Assembly (NCBI GenBank): GCA_009777955.1
Contig: WRKW01000004.1
Coordinates: 1 to 64,000, forward strand
Direction of reading: 5' to 3'
DNA from: Alphaproteobacteria bacterium
Lineage (GTDB): Bacteria; Pseudomonadota; Alphaproteobacteria; Rs-D84
DNA: 64,000 bases
Shown here one piece after another: positions 9,119-17,603 of this stretch. The notes below the pieces were generated by a model. The model was given only the letters and a program-made list of their open reading frames with translations. It did no database searches and was not told the DNA's origin. Both the position numbers and the translations under genes were made by a program. How positions within the stretch are numbered: the stretch's first letter is position 1; every line of letters starts with the position of its first letter.

Positions 9119-9454
9119 TTAATTTTCAGGCACAGTCGGGGTAGATATTGGCGGGACAGATTCAGTGGGCTGGACAGGCGCAACCAGTTCCTGACGCAAT
9201 TCAGAATTTCTGTGCATTTGATCGGTCTTTGATACAACCAACGCCAACAATGCGCTGATTATAAAAAATGCCGTGGCCAACCAGGCGGTCGTTTTGGTCA
9301 AGAAATTCCCGGCACTGGCACCAGTCAAAGCCCCGCCAAACATGCTTGCGGCGGAAGATCCCGACATTCCAGAACCCTCGGATTTTTGTAAAAGAATAAC
9401 ACCAACCATCATTATGGCCACTATTACCAAAAGAGCAAGAAGAATTGAAAACAT
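9119..9454 (-). CDS. secG: SecG preprotein translocase subunit
   Basis: The small SecYEG component that assists SecA-driven export. The 111 residues have two hydrophobic helices (FSILLALLVIVAIMMVGVILL and TAWLATAFFIISALLALVVS). The conserved loop 'LLQKSEGSGMSGSS' lies between them, followed by the family's 'FLTKTTAWLA'. The C-terminal tail is Pro/Thr-rich, as often in alphaproteobacteria. It starts 23 bases after the tRNA-Arg gene on the same strand and may be co-transcribed with it. Confidence 0.95.
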   Translation of the reverse strand: MFSILLALLVIVAIMMVGVILLQKSEGSGMSGSSAASMFGGALTGASAGNFLTKTTAWLATAFFIISALLALVVSKTDQMHRNSELRQELVAPVQPTESVPPISTPTVPEN

Positions 9455-9477
9455 AACAAACCCCGAAATTAAATTTA

Positions 9478-9554
9478 TGGCGCGCCCGCAAGGATTCGAA
9501 CCCTGAGTCTTCTGATCCGTAGTCAGATGCTTTATCCAGTTAAGCTACGGGCGC
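9478..9554 (-). tRNA. tRNA-Arg (ACG anticodon)
   Basis: A complete 77-nt cloverleaf on the reverse strand. The acceptor stem GCGCCCG/CGGGCGC has discriminator G and an encoded CCA. The anticodon stem TCTGA/TCAGA holds loop CTACGGA, reading ACG. The A34 is expected to become inosine and decode CGU/CGC/CGA. The T-arm contains GGTTCGAATCC. Confidence 0.95.
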
Positions 9555-9590
9555 ATAGCGGGGTTTATATTAGCTTATTCGCGCCAAAAA

Positions 9591-10577
9591 TCAAGCTGAA
9601 AATAAACTTATTGTCTTGTACGGCTTTCCGTTTGCAAACGCAGACAATGTTTCAAACGTAGCATCCAAAATCCGCGCATTTGCTTCGGCCGAATTAAATG
9701 CCGCATGCGGGGTAACTATAACATTGTCCATATTCAACATCTTCTTATTATAAAGAACTATCAAAGCATCGACACACGATAAACCGTGCATTCCGGCGGT
9801 TGTGGTCAAAGCTTGCTCTTGCTCTAACACATCCACAGCCACACCACCAACCTTTCCCGACAACAGGGCATTATACAATGCCCCGGCATCTATCAGCTCT
9901 CCGCGAGCAACATTCAGCAATATGACACCGCGTTTCATCTTTTTTATCGCGGCCGCATTTATTATATGGTAATTGTCCGCGTTCGCTGGAATATTCAAAG
10001 CAACTATGTCGGATTGTCTGTAAAGCGTGTCCAGATTCACATATTCCACAATCTTGGACAGTTTGGGGTTTTTGTTGCGATCATGGGCAATCACATGTGC
10101 GCCAAAAGCATGCACAAGCTTTGCAAAGTGCGACCCTATGGCACCGGTTCCAAAAATCCCTATGGTTTTGCCGGATATGTCATGCCCCAAGTATTTTGGC
10201 ATGTCTATTCGGCCAGCACGCAAATCTGATGCCGCAAGAAAAATTTTCCGCATCAAAGCCAATAACAGACCAATGGCAAACTCTGCAACCGCAATTTCAC
10301 CATATCCGGCAACATTTGCTATCTTTATTCCATGCTGGCGACAATAATCCGCATCTATATGATCAAAGCCGGTCGAACGCGTAGCTATTAGCTTTAGATT
10401 GGGAAACTTTGCAATCATTACCGCATCCATCTTTGACTTCACGTCAATCGATATTGCAACAGCATCCTTTGAACCCTTGGCAGAACCAGGAACAAATTCT
10501 ATCTTTGCCCGTCCAAATTTTTTTTCTTTGTAAAAATCGCGAACACGCTTGTCTGAATCAAAGAATATTATTTTCAT
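9591..10577 (-). CDS. NAD-dependent D-2-hydroxyacid dehydrogenase, probably D-lactate dehydrogenase
   Basis: Likely reduces pyruvate to D-lactate with NADH, regenerating NAD+ in fermentation. The 328 residues have the full family layout. The Rossmann motif 'GIFGTGAIG' lies near residue 142, the catalytic Arg in 'LNVARGELID', the Glu in 'AVDVLEQE', and the catalytic His in 'VTPHAAFNS'. The 'TRSTGFDHID' substrate-side motif matches LdhA-type enzymes better than PGDH or glyoxylate reductases, but the substrate is inferred. The start ATG has an AAGGGA ribosome site. Just upstream is a perfect 24-bp palindrome that contains the -10 box. Confidence 0.85.
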   Translation of the reverse strand: MKIIFFDSDKRVRDFYKEKKFGRAKIEFVPGSAKGSKDAVAISIDVKSKMDAVMIAKFPNLKLIATRSTGFDHIDADYCRQHGIKIANVAGYGEIAVAEFAIGLLLALMRKIFLAASDLRAGRIDMPKYLGHDISGKTIGIFGTGAIGSHFAKLVHAFGAHVIAHDRNKNPKLSKIVEYVNLDTLYRQSDIVALNIPANADNYHIINAAAIKKMKRGVILLNVARGELIDAGALYNALLSGKVGGVAVDVLEQEQALTTTAGMHGLSCVDALIVLYNKKMLNMDNVIVTPHAAFNSAEANARILDATFETLSAFANGKPYKTISLFSA

Positions 10578-10587
10578 AATTGAATCC

Positions 10588-10611
10588 CTTATTATATGCG
10601 CATATAATAAG
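10588..10611. promoter_or_regulatory. Perfect 24-bp palindrome over the dehydrogenase promoter
   Basis: Each arm is CTTATTATATGC and its exact complement follows, with no spacer. The palindrome contains TATAAT on the minus strand, 13 bases before the dehydrogenase ATG, so a bound regulator would cover the -10. No good -35 is present. It may be an operator; the cognate factor is unknown. Confidence 0.5.
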
Positions 10612-10796
10612 ATTATAGCATAAAATTATGGTGTATTCCCGAAATTTTTTGCGGATTCCTATTCGTTACGCGATAAGAAGCCGGATTATCGCGATTCTAA
10701 ATCACAATTCACTTAAATTTATCGAACCTTTAATTATAAAACTTTCCGTCTTTTATTTCATGCTTATTTGTGATAAAATATTCAAAAGAGAGAATC

Positions 10797-11927
10797 ATGC
10801 CTTTTCGCAATTTGATTTTGCCGATGCTTGTCTTTGCTGTGCTTTACGCGCCGCATGGCGCGGTTGCGGACGAAACCGAACAGCAACTTCAAACGCTTGG
10901 TGAACAATACATAGCGCAAATATTAGAACTATCCAGAAATCCAGAATTCAGCGCGGTTTCCGAAGCAGATAAAGATCTTGCAAAAAGCACTGCAACAGAA
11001 GACGTAAGAAAAGCATCTCAAAGCTTTAGTAGCGCGCAAAGCACCCCACCCCCATCTGACACCACAGAAAATACAACCGCCGAAGAACAAACCATCGACC
11101 AAACCCCTGTTGATAATGAAAGATCCGAAGCAGATAAAAAGGCCGAAATCGACCGGTTGACCCAAGCGCGCGACGATGCCAAAGATCGAGAAAATTCACT
11201 TGCCAATCGTGGGTTGAATGCGGTTACCACAGCTGCGGTGGGATACGGTTTATCGCAAGCATTGCAAGGCAGAGCAGAACAACGTTCCGACGATAGATGG
11301 GCTGCCGAAATCAACAGGCTGACAAATTCCATCCGTTGCGGGGTCACGGGTCAGGCACACAATGTCCCGTATAACGAAATGGGTCAGGCACCAAGAGAAT
11401 CAGAAAATCTTAGAAAACTGCGCGATGAATACAAAGATGGATATTATGACGATAATGGCAACTTTGTTGAACCCCTTATAGCAAGATTGAAACGTTTCAA
11501 AGAGCGGTTGGGTCTAAGCCCGGGAATAGAATCAGAAATAATAATGGATCAAAGCGCGGCCGTTACCGGGGGAACGGGAAGAGCCGCCACAGAAAGCGAC
11601 GTGGTACAACGATCCGAAAATAATGAAGGTGGTAACCGTTTAAGAACCGGCGCAATGATCGCAGGCGGCGGGGCAATTGTCGGACTTGCTGGAAACTGGG
11701 CAATCAATAACAAATGGCCACAGATTGGCAGCGGAAAAAAGAATGATTCAAAAGACTCTTGGATTGGCAAGTTTACAAACAGCAATTCAGGCTTGATGCA
11801 GGGAATTGATCTACAAGACCTGACCAAAGTGGCAAATGATGCCAACATAAATTTGAACCAGATGAATGATAAACAGCGCGAAGATTATATCAAAAGCTAT
11901 AAAGAAGCAACACAGCAAGGACAGTAA
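10797..11927 (+). CDS. Secreted coiled-coil protein of unknown function
   Basis: Unrecognised. The start is the ATG at 10797 after AAGAGAGAATC, the same leader as the gene at 39275; the ORF track start at 10770 lacks it. The 376 residues start with a signal peptide (LILPMLVFAVLYAPHGAVA). An acidic, Gln/Glu/Asp-rich helical region with likely coiled coil (RLTQARDDAKDREN) follows, and then 'QALQGRAEQRSDDRWAAEIN'. A single Cys (NSIRCGVTG) is the only one after the signal. A Gly/Ala hydrophobic segment (GAMIAGGGAIVGLAGNWAIN) precedes a short polar C-terminus, so it may be membrane-anchored. An extended -10 (TGATAAAAT) at 10771-10779 resembles those of the Cys-rich family, so it may be co-regulated. 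Confidence 0.75.
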   Translation: MPFRNLILPMLVFAVLYAPHGAVADETEQQLQTLGEQYIAQILELSRNPEFSAVSEADKDLAKSTATEDVRKASQSFSSAQSTPPPSDTTENTTAEEQTIDQTPVDNERSEADKKAEIDRLTQARDDAKDRENSLANRGLNAVTTAAVGYGLSQALQGRAEQRSDDRWAAEINRLTNSIRCGVTGQAHNVPYNEMGQAPRESENLRKLRDEYKDGYYDDNGNFVEPLIARLKRFKERLGLSPGIESEIIMDQSAAVTGGTGRAATESDVVQRSENNEGGNRLRTGAMIAGGGAIVGLAGNWAINNKWPQIGSGKKNDSKDSWIGKFTNSNSGLMQGIDLQDLTKVANDANINLNQMNDKQREDYIKSYKEATQQGQ

Positions 11928-11948
11928 GCGGCCATTTTGTTAAAGTTA

Positions 11949-12236
11949 TCACTCCGCTGATATTGGTGTATCGATAGTTGTTGCAGATTCGCCCGTCGGG
12001 GTTTGGCCACCACCCCTGTTCCGTTCTGCCCGCGTGATACGGCCTTTATTCAAATCATATGGTGTCATTTCTACCTGGACCTTTTCGCCCACATTAACCC
12101 AGATACGATTCTTTCGCATTTTGCCGCATACGGTTGCCAGTATCTCGTGTCCGTTTTCAAGCTTTACCTTGAACATGGTATTTGGCATTTTGTCTATAAC
12201 TATGCCACCAAAAACAATAACGTCATCTTTCGCCAT
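11949..12236 (-). CDS. infA: Translation initiation factor IF-1
   Basis: Binds the 30S A site during initiation. The 95 residues contain the single S1/OB fold with '[24 protein letters not shown]', '[18 protein letters not shown]' and 'R' tail typical of IF-1. The usual length is about 72; here a Gly/Thr/Ser tail ([13 protein letters not shown]) of about 20 residues is added. The ribosome site is AAAGGAATT. It converges on the secreted coiled-coil gene, ending 22 bases away. Confidence 0.95.
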   Translation of the reverse strand: MAKDDVIVFGGIVIDKMPNTMFKVKLENGHEILATVCGKMRKNRIWVNVGEKVQVEMTPYDLNKGRITRAERNRGGGQTPTGESATTIDTPISAE

Positions 12237-12310
12237 TTAATAATTCCTTTTACGCGGGGATTTTATATGCGCAAACACAAAAAAGCAAGAAAAAACATGA
12301 TAAAGTGTCC

Positions 12311-12339
12311 TTGCCCGCGATACATAAATATGGTAAAAT
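12311..12339 (+). promoter_or_regulatory. Promoter of the Cys-rich gene at 12347, probably leaderless
   Basis: TTGCCC, 17 bases, then TAAAAT with an extended TGG just before it. The -10 ends 7 bases before the ATG and there is no Shine-Dalgarno, so transcription should start at or next to the start codon. Confidence 0.55.
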
Positions 12340-12346
12340 AAGAACT

Positions 12347-14809
12347 ATGGATACAAAACTGATTTCTGCTGTTTTCATTACGGTTTTGCTTTGCGCGCCC
12401 GCCTTTGGCGCGACACGGTCTGATATGTCACGCAGCGCGGCACAACGAACAGAAAGCAGAGAACACAGAGGATCGGCAGAATCCGCACGGACAGCAACAA
12501 CCCCACGAGCAACGGCCAACAACGCCACAGTTCAGTCACGGACTGCAACGGCAATGCCAACAACACGGACAACTATGCCGCGGACAGCAACAAACACAGC
12601 TGTCCAACAACGTGCAACAGCAGCAACCGCAACCCGGTCGGTAACATCGCCACGCTCTGCGCCAGCTTCTGTAATTTCGTCCACAGTAGCACGATCGGCA
12701 CTTGTACCGACGGGCGCATCCATGGGCGGAGAATACAATCAATGCAGAGATGCCTATTTTACATGTATGGATCAATTCTGCGGAACTCTGGATGATACTT
12801 ATCGCCGATGCATGTGTTCTTCTCGTTTGGACAGAATTCGTGAGCAAGAACGAAAACTGAAACAAACCGGTGATCAATTACAGGATTTTTCCGCATATAA
12901 TATTGAAGCGATCACAAAAACCGCCGCCGAAGTAAACGCCATGGTAAAGGCCACTGTCGGAGAGCAAGCGGCATCAAACAGCAAAGACAAATCCGATAGC
13001 GCATCGGCTTTGGCCGGGGTATCATCTGTACTGTCTGGGGCAAAGACAAAAGCCTTATCAAATTCTGGCAGTTTGGACATCGCAGGCGATGTAAACCAAA
13101 TATGGTCATCCAGCGACATGCTTGGTGCCGCCGACCTGGCCAATATGGATGGAATCAAACTTTATGAACAGGTTCATGCACAATGTCTTTTGTTTTCGAC
13201 AGAGGCCTGTCCACGTAGAGCCACAATGAACATGGTTGTATCGGCGTATGGAATGTATATCGAGAACGACTGCAACATCGTATCCGGTGCCATAGAAGGA
13301 AAACGTGTTCAGGCCCAAGCCGCTGTCCGACAGACATCGCGCGATGTAGGCTCGGCACGACTTGAAAACTATGATGCACACAATTCTGCCGCAATCAATG
13401 ACTGTATAGCCCAGGTGCGAACCGACATCACAGATCCATCGGCTTGCGGATCTGATTTTACACATTGCCTGGATGCAACAGGGCTGTATCTGAACCGCAC
13501 CACCGGCGCACCGATATATTCCGCAGAATTTTACAAGCTGGAAAATCAGATTTCATTAGAAGGAAATATTTTGAAAAACAACCAGAATGTTGGCTATCTT
13601 TCGCTGTTGGAAAACGTAAAACAATCGGCAAAACGCGGATTGGACACTTGTCGTGATCTGTCTGCCGGGGTGTGGGATGAATTCAAGCGGCAAGCCATTA
13701 TTGAAATCTATCAGGGTCAGCAGAAACGCATCCGCCAAGTAAAGGAAGAATGTCTGGACGTATTAAATGCATGTTATGACGAGCAATTAAGCCAGTTAAA
13801 AGACTTCAGCAATGTGCCAGAGCATCTACTTTTGGGTCAGCGCGTGGAACTGTCGGAAGAATTATGCCGGATACAGCTGGACACATGCAGTAATCTGTAT
13901 GGCGGCGGATCGACAGGTAAAACAGAACTGGTAACTCTTTTACGTAGTATCGGATCAAGTAAAATTTCGGATAATTGTCAAGCCACGCTTGAAAATTTTG
14001 TAAAAAATTTATGTACACCGCCTGCATATGATATAGAAAACGTGTATCCTTATTCCTGCCGCATATTCTCACCAGGAGAAATAATATTCGCATTGAGACC
14101 AAAATGCAATGAGAGTGAGTTGATTTGCCCGTCATCAACCCCGTCATCAAGCTCTTCTCAAATAAGATACTTAACACGGACGCTGACGCGACGCCAAACC
14201 AATAGCAGCGACGGAACTGTATACACGTGCCAATGTAATTGCGTTGACAATGCCACTGGACCATGTACTGATTGCCCCTCTCCGTGTGAGCCTAAATATA
14301 ATGGCTCAGAGTGTGGATGCGAACCGGATCCATCTAATGAAGATGATACTTGTGAATGTTCAAACAAAAACTATTCCGAATTTGAATTGTCGTGTGATGC
14401 CGGCTTTGAAGTTAGCTCTTGCAGCAATAATGGCAATAGTGTAGAAAGGTGCCTTCCTAATGGACAAGGATGTGGTGTTGGGTATAATAATAGTCTGCTT
14501 AAAAAACTTGTTATTTATGCCAGAGATTTTTGCGAGCGTCCTTCTGAGGCAGAAAAAGATAATTTCAAAATATCTTCGAAGGTTATGCGAGATGTCAGCG
14601 AAGTATTTGCCAATGTTTCAGTCGCACTACAAAAGGAATTAAAGAAAGTGTGTGAGAGTGATAAAATGAATTGTATATCCTATACTGATTTTGGAAACTC
14701 CGAAACAAAAGGAATATGGATTAATTCCGGAGGTTCAGAACATCCATGCGATAAGTTCCGAGAAGTAACCAACGCGAATCCCCTGTGGGGGCGTTGTGAT
14801 TTCAGATAA
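12347..14809 (+). CDS. Large secreted cysteine-rich protein (CMDQFC family, paralogue 3)
   Basis: The start is the ATG at 12347, with a signal peptide LISAVFITVLLCAPAFGA; the track's 12305 start is not supported. The 820 residues begin with a Thr/Ala/Arg low-complexity linker of about 100 residues. The signature C133-x6-C140-M-D-Q-F-C145-x9-C155-x-C157-S has the same spacing as in the other paralogues. A Ser/Ala segment and a helical body with 'ACGSDFTHC' follow. The last third changes character: a serine run (SSTPSSSSS), then a dense EGF-like Cys cluster (CQCNCVDNATGPCTDCP), then an AT-richer C-terminal domain. Sampled lines near 14461 have about 33% GC against about 43% near 13021, so the tail may have been exchanged. 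Function unknown. Confidence 0.85.
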   Translation: MDTKLISAVFITVLLCAPAFGATRSDMSRSAAQRTESREHRGSAESARTATTPRATANNATVQSRTATAMPTTRTTMPRTATNTAVQQRATAATATRSVTSPRSAPASVISSTVARSALVPTGASMGGEYNQCRDAYFTCMDQFCGTLDDTYRRCMCSSRLDRIREQERKLKQTGDQLQDFSAYNIEAITKTAAEVNAMVKATVGEQAASNSKDKSDSASALAGVSSVLSGAKTKALSNSGSLDIAGDVNQIWSSSDMLGAADLANMDGIKLYEQVHAQCLLFSTEACPRRATMNMVVSAYGMYIENDCNIVSGAIEGKRVQAQAAVRQTSRDVGSARLENYDAHNSAAINDCIAQVRTDITDPSACGSDFTHCLDATGLYLNRTTGAPIYSAEFYKLENQISLEGNILKNNQNVGYLSLLENVKQSAKRGLDTCRDLSAGVWDEFKRQAIIEIYQGQQKRIRQVKEECLDVLNACYDEQLSQLKDFSNVPEHLLLGQRVELSEELCRIQLDTCSNLYGGGSTGKTELVTLLRSIGSSKISDNCQATLENFVKNLCTPPAYDIENVYPYSCRIFSPGEIIFALRPKCNESELICPSSTPSSSSSQIRYLTRTLTRRQTNSSDGTVYTCQCNCVDNATGPCTDCPSPCEPKYNGSECGCEPDPSNEDDTCECSNKNYSEFELSCDAGFEVSSCSNNGNSVERCLPNGQGCGVGYNNSLLKKLVIYARDFCERPSEAEKDNFKISSKVMRDVSEVFANVSVALQKELKKVCESDKMNCISYTDFGNSETKGIWINSGGSEHPCDKFREVTNANPLWGRCDFR

Positions 14810-14887
14810 ACATGTTTAACAATACTTTCAATACCCACAGTCAAAATGAGCGATATGTAATATAAAATGTGTGCGATCGTTAAAAAA

Positions 14888-16642
14888 TCACGGCCCACGA
14901 GCAGGCTGTCCCGTATCGCTTAGAATCCTAAGACTACTACTATTAATAAAGGATAGATACAAATCACTTAGCGTTTTTGACACAACTTGCTGAAGGGCTA
15001 CATTACTAGTCCCCCCCCCGGTTTCGCTAGCATGTACAGTAAATCCTATTTTTGCAAGATCTATAAATATTTCCGTACCGTTAATCGCCCCCCAATTAAA
15101 TCCATCAGAACGATTTCTGAAAAACATATTTTTATAAAATGTTTGACCACCATTTACATAAGCTGGAAAATACCCAGGAACAAATTCTATCTTATTGTCG
15201 GGGTTGCCGCTGATTATACGCGGAGCCAGATTTGAATTATTAACCTTTGCATTTGATGCACGCAAATGTTGCAATTCGCTTCCCCAGTCCGAATCGCCAA
15301 GCTTGGTAAATACCGCAGGCGGCGGATTTCCACCACCAACGGGGGCGCGGGCTGCATCGTTTCTATAAAAGTATGGTGCTATGATTGGATCGGATAATTG
15401 ACCATTTTCATCAACTATTCTGATCGGTGCCATACTATTTATGACACTTTTCGTCCATAAAATCCTTGCAATTTCACTGGTAAATGCCAATGGTTCTTCC
15501 CCACCTGGACGTGCGGGATTTTTCGGCATAACCATGGACATTGCCCCGGTACTGATATTGCTGTTATTCAGTTTCGCAAAAACTTCCATATCAATTGCCC
15601 CGCCGGTCAAATGCTCTGGCACAGTATATTCGAACTTTGCCATATTGCCCCTTACCATTTTCGCAGTATCGGTTGCGACATACGATAGTCCAAGACCATT
15701 CAACAAATGCACATCATCTTTGCCAGTAACAAAGAAATAATCGTCCGATGTCGATTTGGTACCGTTTGTTGTTTCGCGAAAGCCCAATTTGGCCAGAACC
15801 GCACCGTGAGCTTCAACCCTTGGCGCGCCTGCGACCAGCATGTCCTTTGTGACTATAACAATTTTATCGTCCAATAATTTTTTCAAATCTTCCATATTCG
15901 CCGCCGTAACCGTAATCGGGGTGCCAGCCTGATCGTTGCCGAAATATATTTCAACAGACTTGCCAGCCTTTGCAAGATCTTCAGCCTGTTGCGCTTTTGC
16001 CGCAATTTCACCAGCACTGGCGATTATTATCTTTTCTTTAGTCGGAGGTTCCCCGCCGTTACCATTATCATTGCCGTTTCCGTTGTCATTCCCGTTACCA
16101 TTATCGTTTCCATTACCATTGTCATTGGATAAAACTTCCAATCTGCTTACATACAGCTTACCCTTTTCGTCTTTTTCAAACTTTTCTTTATCCGCCGCAG
16201 ACACCATCCATTTGAAACCAGCATCATCAAACAATGGCGGCTTGCCAAGTTTTTCCCATTCTTCAAATGTAATTTCCGTGCTTTTTTCAACCGGCCAAAA
16301 ACCTTCGAAGTTTATAAAAACATTGGATTTCACATATTGCTCGGCAGCATATTCACGGATAACGGTAAGTTCAGTTTTTAAAAGCCCCATTTTCTTAAAA
16401 ACAACGACTACTTTAACATCTTTGCTTTTTGCCGCTTCGTTTATTGCCATAAATTGCTGCAACAAATCATCAAATGTAACAATAGTGAATGTCTTTGTAT
16501 CGGAATATTCTGTTGGGTTGTCCGGATCAATATTTTCCGGTTTATCGGTACAGGATGGAGCCGTCAGCAATAATGATAAAATTACCACACTGGTTAAGAA
16601 ACTATATTTTGTTCGACTAAACAGATTACGGGCTTTATTCAT
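14888..16642 (-). CDS. Large putative lipoprotein with Asn/Gly hinge
   Basis: Unrecognised. The start is the ATG at 16642 after CCAAAGGAGATACAG; the longer track ORF lacks a ribosome site. A hydrophobic signal (FLTSVVILSLLLTAPSC) ends at a cysteine, giving a weak lipobox, so it is probably lipid-anchored. The 584 residues fall into an N-terminal domain of about 130 residues, a hinge of (NDNGNG)4, and a longer C-terminal region beginning KIIIASAGEIAAKAQQ. The latter includes 'DDYFFVTGKDDVHLL' and a 'FEYTVPEHLTGG' stretch that could be beta-rich. Both domains begin with an alpha/beta pattern (AAKSKDVKVVVVF; LAKAGKSVEIYF), so an internal duplication is possible. It converges on the Cys-rich gene at 12347. 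Confidence 0.75.
   Translation of the reverse strand: MNKARNLFSRTKYSFLTSVVILSLLLTAPSCTDKPENIDPDNPTEYSDTKTFTIVTFDDLLQQFMAINEAAKSKDVKVVVVFKKMGLLKTELTVIREYAAEQYVKSNVFINFEGFWPVEKSTEITFEEWEKLGKPPLFDDAGFKWMVSAADKEKFEKDEKGKLYVSRLEVLSNDNGNGNDNGNGNDNGNGNDNGNGGEPPTKEKIIIASAGEIAAKAQQAEDLAKAGKSVEIYFGNDQAGTPITVTAANMEDLKKLLDDKIVIVTKDMLVAGAPRVEAHGAVLAKLGFRETTNGTKSTSDDYFFVTGKDDVHLLNGLGLSYVATDTAKMVRGNMAKFEYTVPEHLTGGAIDMEVFAKLNNSNISTGAMSMVMPKNPARPGGEEPLAFTSEIARILWTKSVINSMAPIRIVDENGQLSDPIIAPYFYRNDAARAPVGGGNPPPAVFTKLGDSDWGSELQHLRASNAKVNNSNLAPRIISGNPDNKIEFVPGYFPAYVNGGQTFYKNMFFRNRSDGFNWGAINGTEIFIDLAKIGFTVHASETGGGTSNVALQQVVSKTLSDLYLSFINSSSLRILSDTGQPARGP
16055..16126. repeat. 18-bp x 4 in-frame tandem repeat (Asn-Asp-Asn-Gly-Asn-Gly)
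   Basis: Four imperfect 18-bp units encode (NDNGNG)4 in the lipoprotein. The third-position differences between units show they are not very recent. Copy number could change by slippage without breaking the frame. Confidence 0.8.
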
Positions 16643-16761
16643 ACTGTATCTCCTTTGGCAATTTATATGTAAATTATACAACAACAACCAAGTGTTTGTC
16701 AAATTTATTATAAAGAAAAACATTCGCGAAAGTGCGGAAATGTACCCTTTTTGATACAATA

Positions 16762-17568
16762 TTACTTTTTGATGCCACCATTGCCTGCTATTGGATTTTT
16801 ACAGAATTCCAGCACTCTTTCCGTTCCGCTTAAATCGTTTTTCGAAGCAACAAAATACCAACCTTTTTTCATGAATATATTCCGCACGGCATTACCCTGC
16901 CCCTGCCCTATTTCTAAAAACAGCCGTCCCCCGGATTTTAATGCGTCATATGCAGAACAAGCAATTATCCTGTAAGCATCCAATCCATCAGATCCCGCGT
17001 ACAAGGCAACCGTCGGATCATGCCAGGCCTTTGAATCGACACGCTTATCACCAAATGCTATGTACGGAGGATTGGAAATTATGACATCAAAAACAAAAGC
17101 GGAATATGCAAAATCTTTCTTTAATATTTTTATCCTGTCTTCCAATTCCAAACGTTTTACATTCCTTCGTGCTATGCGGCACGCACCCCCGGAAATGTCA
17201 ATACCGATACCTGTTGCACCGGGAATATTTTTCACAAGCGAACAAATCAAATTTCCGGTTCCGGTACCCATATCCAAAATTCTGGCCGGTTTTTTATCTG
17301 ATGCAAGAACAGCTTCTATCAATGTTTCACTTTCCGGCCTGGGATCCAGTGTTGCATGACCTGTTTCAAATTCTAATCCATAAAACCATTTGCGGCGGAT
17401 GATTTTCGCAACGGGTATTCCACGACGCAACCGCCACGCGGCAAGCCACACTCGCACGAAGTCTGCAAGCGATAATTTGTCATTTTTACAAAGCCCTTTC
17501 AATACAACGCGCGCATCATGCATGTTACTGGATCGCTTTAAAATTTCAAAAGCTTGATTTATGGTCAT
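16762..17568 (-). CDS. prmC: Peptide chain release factor N5-glutamine methyltransferase PrmC
   Basis: Methylates the GGQ glutamine of RF1/RF2 with S-adenosylmethionine. The 268 residues include an N-terminal helical domain, the SAM-binding 'ILDMGTGTGNLICSL' (residues 97-111), 'IGIDIS', and the catalytic NPPY at 166-169. The usual 'RPETE' entry loop appears as DPRPESETL. The last residues contain 'DLSGTERVLEF', as expected for this family. There is no Shine-Dalgarno; TATAAT lies 6 bases before the ATG, so the mRNA is probably leaderless. It is divergent from the M23 peptidase and shares its promoter region. Confidence 0.92.
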   Translation of the reverse strand: MTINQAFEILKRSSNMHDARVVLKGLCKNDKLSLADFVRVWLAAWRLRRGIPVAKIIRRKWFYGLEFETGHATLDPRPESETLIEAVLASDKKPARILDMGTGTGNLICSLVKNIPGATGIGIDISGGACRIARRNVKRLELEDRIKILKKDFAYSAFVFDVIISNPPYIAFGDKRVDSKAWHDPTVALYAGSDGLDAYRIIACSAYDALKSGGRLFLEIGQGQGNAVRNIFMKKGWYFVASKNDLSGTERVLEFCKNPIAGNGGIKK

Positions 17569-17603
17569 AAAGCGATTATAATGGATTTCATGAAAAATGC
17601 AAA
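17554..17603. promoter_or_regulatory. Bidirectional promoter with overlapping -10 boxes (prmC / M23 peptidase)
   Basis: Plus strand: TTGATT (17554-17559), 17 bases, TATAAT (17577-17582), then 7 bases to the ATG at 17590. Minus strand: TATAAT (17580-17575), then 6 bases to the prmC ATG, with a weaker -35 (TTTGCA, 17 bases away). The two -10 boxes overlap in the self-complementary ATTATAAT. Both mRNAs should be leaderless. Confidence 0.65.

Noticed and set aside
10770-14809. GANTC (CcrM) sites just before some secreted genes as cell-cycle control
   Set aside because: GAATC precedes the ATG at 10797 and 39275 only; the other family members lack it, so the pattern is too weak.
15936-16754. 272-residue plus-strand ORF
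   Set aside because: Antisense to the lipoprotein gene; its Pro/Leu/Ser repeats mirror the (NDNGNG) repeat.
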